Below are positions 35,365-41,258 of a stretch of 41,258 nucleotides of DNA, one piece after another. Made by a program: the position numbers and the translations under genes. This stretch comes from Eubacteriales bacterium (lineage in GTDB: Bacteria; Bacillota; Clostridia; Lachnospirales; Lachnospiraceae), in NCBI GenBank assembly GCA_030533235.1, contig JAUNJN010000014.1, positions 1 to 41,258 on the forward strand. Reading direction: 5' to 3'. A model generated the notes under the pieces. That model made no database searches, was not told the DNA's origin, and saw only the letters and a program-made list of their open reading frames with translations. Within the stretch, counting starts at the first letter, position 1; every line of letters starts with the position of its first letter.

Positions 35365-35407
35365 TAGCCTTTCAGGAATTTGGCTTTTTTCCTTACCATA
35401 TCCGGCG

Positions 35408-37108
35408 TTACCTTGATACAATATCTGTATCCATTCGTTTTATAAGTTTACGAATAATGACTTCCGGCATCAAGGCATGTCCTCTTTTTTTTATGTTATA
35501 GAGTTTTCTTTCATTATTTAATGCACTAATCAGACGCACAATACTTGGTTGTTCTTCTATATGAACATGTAAAGTATCCTTTTTTAATGAAATATACATA
35601 CACTCGCTGGACACTTCCTCGGGATATATAAACTTTATTTTTATCATTCCGGCATACATTCCCTCAGAAACATAATTACATCCTGTAGAAATGCGATATT
35701 CTTTTCCGTTTATCACAAGTGTCTGCTGTATATACGGGGTTGATCCATATCCGAGCTTTACTACATATTCCTCTCCCGAATCATGTATATACATATAAAT
35801 ATTACAATTTCGAACGTGAAAACGAATTCTCTGTATGCCTGTCATATAGTTCGAATATAATACTTGTGTAAATAACGGAACAAAGCTTACCTGATTATCC
35901 TTGAAGAAAAAATCTCTTCCTTCTACATCAATCATCTTTCTTAAAATCTTTCGTTCTTGCTTTGAGTAGTTTTTTTGAAAAATATTTGCAATCGACCTGC
36001 CCGGCAAACACAAATATGTCTTCCTGAAATTAAAATCAATGCTCGCGTAGGACATAAGTCTTGAAACAAACTTTCCATCCGGGAATAATTCATATGCCGA
36101 AGCATTGGTTGCGATCACAAGGTTACGCCCCGGATGAATATATATATTCTGTCCGAACAATCCGTTGAACAGATAAGCCCCATCCCATAATATCCATGTA
36201 TGAAAGCTATAGCCCTGTATAATCTGTTTTTCCGGAAGCAACACCTTACATGTCTTACATTCTTTTATCCACCATTTTGGAACGAGTTGAATCGTTGTCA
36301 TATTTGTAGTCCAGGCTCCGTCGTTTAGAAACAGCCAGCCAAGCTTTAACATGTCCGGAATCGACAATTTCATGCCATATCCGCCAATCGCGGTGCCATG
36401 CGGACACATATCCCATGATATATCACTTATATTCATCGGTAAAAATAAATTCTTATCCATGAATTTTGAAAAAGACATACCGCTTGTTTCTTCGATTGCA
36501 GCGACCAGAATGTAAGTATTTAAGCTATTATATGCAAAATCTTCCCCGGGAGGAAACAAAAATGAGCTCTCAAAATATGCTTTTTTCCAATCTTCTTCAA
36601 AAAAAGAAGCAACATCATCAAAAGCGACACCGGATTGCATCATAAGTAAATGACGAATTGTAAGCTCCTTCATGGACGATTTTACGTGATATTTTCCCTT
36701 TAATGAAAATATATCATATAGCTTGGATTCTAAAGAAAACAGCTTTTGCTCAATTGCAATTCCGACTGCCATAGAAACAATTGATTTTGACATAGAAAAA
36801 GTAACATGCCGATTAATCGGTATATTACTTTCATGGTAGGATTCATAAATAATCGTTCCATTTACAAGCATGCCAAATCCATATAAATTAAGATCTCCGT
36901 CTTCAGAAAGCACATCCACAAGTGAACGTATTCCTTCAATACGAACTCCTTGCTTTGCCGGTGTACTATGGGGAAAATCCTCCGCACGAGACGGAGAAAT
37001 ATAAATCCCTGCATCATTACAATGAAACTTAGGGAATACACCGTTTTTTTCATTTAACAGTCGATGTATTCCTTGAATTATCCGTGTACTTTTTGTTATT
37101 TTGTTCAT
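35408..37108 (-). CDS. Cytoplasmic serine hydrolase of the beta-lactamase (class C-like) fold
   Basis: A 566-residue protein. The active-site SxxK motif is SMSK (Ser105, Lys108) in the region TFSMSKSIVSMAVGIAI; the second motif is YNS (193-195) followed by LNTYILVAAIEETSGMS; the third-motif position is filled by IHPGRN. A C-terminal region of roughly 180 residues, beta-rich, is unassigned. No signal peptide is seen, unlike most penicillin-binding relatives, so it probably acts inside the cell as an esterase or amidase; the substrate is unknown. The ATG at 37108 directly follows the TAA of the ASKHA gene, and GGAGAG lies 8 bases upstream. Confidence 0.9.
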   Translation of the reverse strand: MNKITKSTRIIQGIHRLLNEKNGVFPKFHCNDAGIYISPSRAEDFPHSTPAKQGVRIEGIRSLVDVLSEDGDLNLYGFGMLVNGTIIYESYHESNIPINRHVTFSMSKSIVSMAVGIAIEQKLFSLESKLYDIFSLKGKYHVKSSMKELTIRHLLMMQSGVAFDDVASFFEEDWKKAYFESSFLFPPGEDFAYNSLNTYILVAAIEETSGMSFSKFMDKNLFLPMNISDISWDMCPHGTAIGGYGMKLSIPDMLKLGWLFLNDGAWTTNMTTIQLVPKWWIKECKTCKVLLPEKQIIQGYSFHTWILWDGAYLFNGLFGQNIYIHPGRNLVIATNASAYELFPDGKFVSRLMSYASIDFNFRKTYLCLPGRSIANIFQKNYSKQERKILRKMIDVEGRDFFFKDNQVSFVPLFTQVLYSNYMTGIQRIRFHVRNCNIYMYIHDSGEEYVVKLGYGSTPYIQQTLVINGKEYRISTGCNYVSEGMYAGMIKIKFIYPEEVSSECMYISLKKDTLHVHIEEQPSIVRLISALNNERKLYNIKKRGHALMPEVIIRKLIKRMDTDIVSR

Positions 37109-38224
37109 TTAGGACACTCTCCGAAAATACATATTCGATATAAACAAGTCCTGATATGCCGGTAATTCGGCAAAATTCAGAATATGTATTAACAGATCGT
37201 GCATTACAAGATTCTTGTCTTCCAAACCAAGCAAAGATATTGCACCAAGCACGGATGTATTTCCTAAAATCTTAATTTTTGACTCCATGCATGATGGAAG
37301 TAATCCAATCGAAAATGCACTGTCAAGATTTAAATAGAATCCAAATCCGCCTGCCAGATATACTGTTTCAATCTGCTTTGCTTCAATTTGTGCCGCATCG
37401 CAGAGTGTAAATATTCCTGCACAGATAGCTGCCTTTGCTAAGAGTACCTGATGCAAAATATCAGCCGTTAATGTAACCCCTTGAATATGAACAGATGACG
37501 TATTGCCCGAAACAAGCCTACCATCTTCACCTATTTTATGTGAAAGCAATCCCAAACAAATTGCATCAATGGTTGTTGTTCCATATACATTTTGCCGCCT
37601 CGTACAGCTCTCAAAGGCCGGACCACATGCCGTAGAGGCGCCATAATATTTGCCATTATCATAAAGCACCATCTCTCCGTTTGTTCCAAGATCCAAAAAA
37701 AGACATGTCTTATTACAAAATGCATCTTTGTCATCCTTGCGAAGGAAATACAATCCTGCTAAAATATCCCCGCCAATGAATGCACTTGCACATCCTGAAA
37801 GATATACCGGACAAGTATATCCGCATTCTCCAAAAATCTGCGTAGTCTCACACATAACCCCCTGCTTAAGTATAGCATCAAAAGGATAAACACCCAGTGA
37901 TGAAATATCATGTTCTAAAAGAATGCTTACCATTGTAGTATTTCCGCATATACATATTTCATGCACTTCATATGCCGAAATACCGGTTTTTTTTATCATA
38001 TTGTCAAAACAGGAAAGTAATTTTGAAGCAACCGCCTGTTTCATAACCTGAAGCAATTGAGGATTTCGTATTGTAGCGACAATACGATTCATGATATCAC
38101 TGCCATATAAGGATTGCGGATTCGGAAAGTTCTGTCTTTCAAGAATTGTTTTATCCTTCATACATACAAGACAACATTCAATTGTTGTAGTTCCAAGATC
38201 TACTGCAAAACCAAATACACTCAT
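37109..38224 (-). CDS. Stand-alone ASKHA-domain protein (RACo-like, without ferredoxin domain)
   Basis: A 371-residue ATPase-fold protein similar to the middle and C-terminal parts of corrinoid-activation proteins of the RACo/RamA type (DUF4445). Phosphate-binding motifs are FAVDLGTTTIE (from residue 6) and LFLDLGTNGEMVL (176 on), and the adenosine motif is VYLAGGFGFYLNL. GPAFES and NFPNPQSLYGSDIMNRI are also RACo-like. The N-terminal 2Fe-2S domain of the 600-residue relatives is missing. No corrinoid protein or methyltransferase is encoded nearby. The start is the ATG at 38224, sharing one base with the ilvA stop (TGATG); a TTG one codon earlier is not needed. Confidence 0.88.
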   Translation of the reverse strand: MSVFGFAVDLGTTTIECCLVCMKDKTILERQNFPNPQSLYGSDIMNRIVATIRNPQLLQVMKQAVASKLLSCFDNMIKKTGISAYEVHEICICGNTTMVSILLEHDISSLGVYPFDAILKQGVMCETTQIFGECGYTCPVYLSGCASAFIGGDILAGLYFLRKDDKDAFCNKTCLFLDLGTNGEMVLYDNGKYYGASTACGPAFESCTRRQNVYGTTTIDAICLGLLSHKIGEDGRLVSGNTSSVHIQGVTLTADILHQVLLAKAAICAGIFTLCDAAQIEAKQIETVYLAGGFGFYLNLDSAFSIGLLPSCMESKIKILGNTSVLGAISLLGLEDKNLVMHDLLIHILNFAELPAYQDLFISNMYFRRVS

Positions 38225-39441
38225 CAAATAATCGCTTTCGGCTTCTTTTCAATCGGCCGATATCCTTTTTCATTTAGTACATTTAATATCTGTTCCTTGT
38301 GCTCCGGACCAAATGCCTCCATCGTAATAACAAGCTCCACAGCAGAGTTTCGATTAATAGAAACATATTGATTGTGCTCAAGCTTAATAATATTTCCATT
38401 TTCCGCAGCAATTACACCTGCAACACGTTCAAGTTCTCCCGGCTTATCCGGCAACAAAACAGATACTGTAAAATTCCTGCTTCTTGCAATTAATCCATGC
38501 TGAACCACGGATGCAAAAGTGATAACATCCATGTTGCCCCCACTTAGTATACTGACAACCTTAGCGCCCTTTACATCCAAATGCTTCAATGCTGCAACCG
38601 TAAGTAATCCACTGTTTTCAACTAACATCTTATGATTTTCAAGCATATCCAAGAATGCAACAATAAGTTCACTGTCATCCACTGTAATAATATCATCAAG
38701 ATTCTCACAAAGATATGGGAAAATCGTTGTTCCCGGAGTCTTAACTGCAGTACCATCCGCAATTGTATCAACTACATCAAGCGTTGTAACCTGCTTATTT
38801 ACCATAGACGCCTTTAAGCAGGCCGCACCAGACGGCTCAACACCAATAACCTTTATGTTTGGATTCAACATTTTTGCAAGTGTAGATACACCGGTTGCAA
38901 GACCACCTCCACCAACCGGAACAAGTATAATATCAACAAACGGCAATTCCTTTAATATTTCCATCGCAACCGTACTTTGACCGGTCGCAACATCCAAATC
39001 ATCAAACGGATGAATAAATGTGTATCCATGTTCCTCAGCAAGTTCCAATGCATGTTTGCATGCATCGTCATAAACATCTCCGTATAAAATCACTTCAGCG
39101 CCGTAAGACTTTGTACGATTAACCTTTATAAGAGGTGTGGATGTCGGCATAACAATAACTGCCTTTACACCATACGCACGTGCAGCATAAGCTACACCTT
39201 GTGCATGATTACCTGCCGATGCTGTGATCAACCCCTTCTTACGATCCTCTTCAGATAGAGTACTTATTTTATAATAAGCACCACGAATCTTGTATGCACC
39301 CGTTATCTGCATATTTTCAGGTTTTAAATATACTTTATTTCCGCAGCTTTGTGAAAAAAATTCACTCTCGATCAAATTGGTAGGGTGTACAACCTTTTGC
39401 ACAACCTCATATGCTTCTTCAAATTTTTTTAAAGTCAACAT
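38224..39441 (-). CDS. ilvA: Threonine ammonia-lyase with C-terminal ACT domain
   Basis: A 405-residue PLP enzyme that deaminates threonine (and serine) to 2-oxobutyrate. The PLP lysine is Lys51 in TGAYKIRGAYYK, and SAGNHAQGVA binds the cofactor phosphate region; VGGGGLATG is the glycine loop. One ACT domain follows (about 328-405). This single-ACT form is about 100 residues shorter than biosynthetic IlvA of E. coli and resembles the form common in clostridia, so a catabolic role is equally possible. The ATG at 39441 follows ftsY by 14 bases, and the stop codon overlaps the ASKHA start. Confidence 0.94.
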   Translation of the reverse strand: MLTLKKFEEAYEVVQKVVHPTNLIESEFFSQSCGNKVYLKPENMQITGAYKIRGAYYKISTLSEEDRKKGLITASAGNHAQGVAYAARAYGVKAVIVMPTSTPLIKVNRTKSYGAEVILYGDVYDDACKHALELAEEHGYTFIHPFDDLDVATGQSTVAMEILKELPFVDIILVPVGGGGLATGVSTLAKMLNPNIKVIGVEPSGAACLKASMVNKQVTTLDVVDTIADGTAVKTPGTTIFPYLCENLDDIITVDDSELIVAFLDMLENHKMLVENSGLLTVAALKHLDVKGAKVVSILSGGNMDVITFASVVQHGLIARSRNFTVSVLLPDKPGELERVAGVIAAENGNIIKLEHNQYVSINRNSAVELVITMEAFGPEHKEQILNVLNEKGYRPIEKKPKAII

Positions 39442-39455
39442 GTTAATTACCCTTT

Positions 39456-40487
39456 CTAAATATCAAATAAATCATCATCCGGTTTGATTTCCTCAATATC
39501 ACTGTCAATCAACATTTCTATGTCGGATTTGATATCAAAATCAGCAAACAACGCTGTGACATAGCTGTTCGGATCAAATTTTTGCAAATCATCAATCTGC
39601 TCACCAATTCCGATATATTTAACCGGGACATTTAACTCTGCCTGAATCGCAATTGCAATGCCACCCTTTGCTGTCCCGTCGAGTTTTGTAATAATAATAC
39701 CGTCAATGTCCGTCACCGAACTAAATTGTCTCGCCTGCTCTAATGCATTTTGTCCGGTCGTGCCGTCCAGAACAATTAAGGATTCAACCTTTGCCTCCGG
39801 ATACTCTCTGGATATAATCCGACGCATCTTTGCAAGTTCATCCATAAGATTTTTCTTGTTATGAAGCCTTCCTGCCGTGTCGATCAACAATATATCTGTA
39901 TTACGTGACTTTGCAGCTGTAACAGCATCAAAAACAACTGCCGAAGGATCTGCACCTTCATTTTGTGCAATAATATCAACACCTGCCCGAATCGACCAAG
40001 TTTTTAGCTGGTCAATGGCAGCCGCACGAAATGTATCTGCTGCAGCCATCAATACTTTTTTTCCACGCGCTTTATACTGCGCCGCAAGCTTTCCGATAGA
40101 GGTTGTTTTGCCTACTCCGTTTACGCCAATCACAAGGATAACTGTTTTTTGATTTTCAAATTCATACGCAGATTCCTCGACTGTCATTTGATCCCGAATG
40201 ATATTGATAATCATTTCCTTGCAGGCAGCAGCCTCCTTGATATGCTCTTCCTTCACTTTTGCCTTAAGATCTGTTATGATTCGTTCCGTCGTCTCAAATC
40301 CCATATCCGACATAATAAGTGTCTCTTCTAATTCATCATAAAAATCATCATCAAGCTCGTTCGCTTTAAACAGATTAGCAAAGCTATCGGCAATACTATT
40401 TCTTGTCTTTGATAATCCTTCCTTTAATCGCTTAAAAAAGCCTTTTTTTTCAGCCTTTTCATTTGATTCTTCCTTCCATTCACTCAT
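39456..40487 (-). CDS. ftsY: Signal recognition particle receptor FtsY
   Basis: A 343-residue SRP GTPase that docks translating ribosomes at the membrane. The helical N domain (about 15-105) is followed by the G domain with GVNGVGKTT (121-129), [15 protein letters not shown] and the closing [14 protein letters not shown]-terminal extension of about 26 mostly acidic residues (after YVTALFADF) goes beyond the usual end. There is only a short acidic/basic N-terminal segment for membrane contact. It follows smc by 20 bases, the conserved Firmicutes order. Confidence 0.97.
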   Translation of the reverse strand: MSEWKEESNEKAEKKGFFKRLKEGLSKTRNSIADSFANLFKANELDDDFYDELEETLIMSDMGFETTERIITDLKAKVKEEHIKEAAACKEMIINIIRDQMTVEESAYEFENQKTVILVIGVNGVGKTTSIGKLAAQYKARGKKVLMAAADTFRAAAIDQLKTWSIRAGVDIIAQNEGADPSAVVFDAVTAAKSRNTDILLIDTAGRLHNKKNLMDELAKMRRIISREYPEAKVESLIVLDGTTGQNALEQARQFSSVTDIDGIIITKLDGTAKGGIAIAIQAELNVPVKYIGIGEQIDDLQKFDPNSYVTALFADFDIKSDIEMLIDSDIEEIKPDDDLFDI

Positions 40488-40507
40488 CGATTTATTCTCC
40501 TTTTATA

Positions 40508-41258
40508 CTAATCATCCAGCTCATTTTCTATCATATTTACGGAAACAAGCGTAGAAACACCCTTTTCCTGCATCGTTATACCATACAGAATATCTGCCGC
40601 TTCCATTGTTCCTTTTCGGTGTGTAATTACAATAAACTGGGTATCCTTTGTAAGCTTTCCGAGATACTTAGCAAAACGTTTCACGTTTGAATCATCAAGT
40701 GCTGCCTCAATCTCGTCAAGTAAACAAAACGGAGACGGCTTCAAGCTTTGAATTGCAAATAGCAATGCAATTGCAGTCAGACTCTTTTCACCACCGGACA
40801 GCTGCATCATATTTTGAAGCTTCTTTCCCGGTGGCTGTGCATTAATCTTGATTCCGGTTTCAAGAATATCATTCTCATCTACAAGCTCAAGATCTGCCTT
40901 TCCGCCTCCAAACAGTTCCCGAAATACCTTAGAGAACATAATACGGATATCTTTAAATTTTTCAGCAAACTGTTCTCTCATTGCGCGATCCAATTCACTG
41001 ATTATCTGCATAAGATTTTCTTCTGCCTTCATGATATCGTCATGTTGTGCCTTAAGGAATTCATAACGTTCTGATACCTGTTTGTAATCCTCGATTGCGT
41101 TAACATTGACATCGCCAAGCTGCTTGATTTTACCTTTTACAGCTGATATTTCACGTTTTAAGGATGTTATATCACCAATCTGTTCATCCTTATATGAAAT
41201 CGCAGAGTTATATGTAAGTTCATATTCCTCCCACATATAATTATTTAACTGCTCGTTA
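40508..41258 (-). CDS. smc: Chromosome segregation protein SMC (C-terminal part)
   Basis: The gene enters from the right edge; 250 codons are visible up to the stop at 40508. They cover the last part of the coiled coil (EQLNNYMWEEYE onward, with long Lys/Glu heptads) and the C-terminal ATPase head: the signature LSGGEKSLTAIALLFAI and Walker B CLLDEIEAALDDSNV. The head domain pairs with the N-terminal half, which lies outside the window. SMC organises and segregates the chromosome with ScpA and ScpB. No start is visible, and the ATG at 41236 is internal. Confidence 0.97.
   Translation of the reverse strand, partial: NEQLNNYMWEEYELTYNSAISYKDEQIGDITSLKREISAVKGKIKQLGDVNVNAIEDYKQVSERYEFLKAQHDDIMKAEENLMQIISELDRAMREQFAEKFKDIRIMFSKVFRELFGGGKADLELVDENDILETGIKINAQPPGKKLQNMMQLSGGEKSLTAIALLFAIQSLKPSPFCLLDEIEAALDDSNVKRFAKYLGKLTKDTQFIVITHRKGTMEAADILYGITMQEKGVSTLVSVNMIENELDD

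Noticed and set aside
35308-35407. Terminator after the serine hydrolase gene
   Set aside because: Only a short AGCC/GGCT pair without a T tract is seen, so no terminator is called.
1-41258. Mobile elements, prophage, CRISPR arrays, tRNA or rRNA genes
   Set aside because: No transposase, integrase, direct repeat array, or tRNA/rRNA-like stretch was recognised; the gene content and spacing look like ordinary core chromosome.

Overview
The window looks like a piece of chromosome from an anaerobic, spore-lineage Gram-positive of the class Clostridia, most likely Lachnospiraceae. The reasons are a low-GC composition, the short HisG/HisZ pair, an L27 with a cleavable N-terminus next to its protease Prp, the sporulation pair YqfC/YqfD, and the radical-SAM/RNase G/L21/Prp/L27/Obg gene order. 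The genus is inference. Apart from lexA, every gene lies on the minus strand, so transcription runs from high to low coordinates. Genes are packed with small gaps or overlaps, no gene-free stretch exceeds about 180 bases, and I saw no tRNA, rRNA, CRISPR array, insertion sequence or prophage.

In transcription order, the right end holds the 3' part of smc, then ftsY, a threonine ammonia-lyase (ilvA type), a stand-alone ASKHA-domain ATPase and a large cytoplasmic serine hydrolase of the beta-lactamase fold. The last three are stitched together by a TGATG stop/start and a TAA directly followed by ATG. Next come a YycJ-type metallo-beta-lactamase, an ACT-domain protein and its partner PFL protein, and a B12-binding-domain radical SAM protein with its DUF2344 partner. 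A short RNase E/G follows, then rplU-prp-rpmA behind a structured leader, then obg, yhbY, nadD, yqeK, rsfS, a membrane HD-GYP-like phosphohydrolase and an orphan 109-residue protein. A bidirectional terminator (23114-23164) ends this block against the convergent lexA.

lexA (plus strand, with an SOS-type box over its promoter) is divergent from hisZ-hisG-hisD-hisB-hisI. The his run continues into a 42-residue membrane protein and alaS. After alaS comes rpsU with its own strong promoter and terminator, then yqfC-yqfD-phoH, ybeY, a DUF3048 lipoprotein, a small BofC-like anchored protein, two flavoproteins, proB, a DUF896 protein, 5-formyltetrahydrofolate cyclo-ligase, proA, a MoxR ATPase with a von Willebrand A partner, a patatin phospholipase, a cytidylate-kinase-like protein and an RluA-family pseudouridine synthase cut by the left edge.

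Functionally this is mostly core housekeeping: translation and ribosome assembly (alaS, rpsU, rplU, rpmA, prp, obg, yhbY, rsfS, ybeY, pseudouridine synthase), proline and histidine synthesis, NAD synthesis, protein targeting, chromosome segregation and the SOS switch. I did not find an obviously new system. The least explained parts are the ilvA-ASKHA-serine hydrolase cassette, the MoxR/VWA/patatin/kinase-like group, the membrane HD-GYP protein with its orphan neighbour, and two small membrane proteins (18050-17922 and 10667-10305). Several starts were moved to internal TTG, GTG or ATG codons because a ribosome binding site sits at the right distance.
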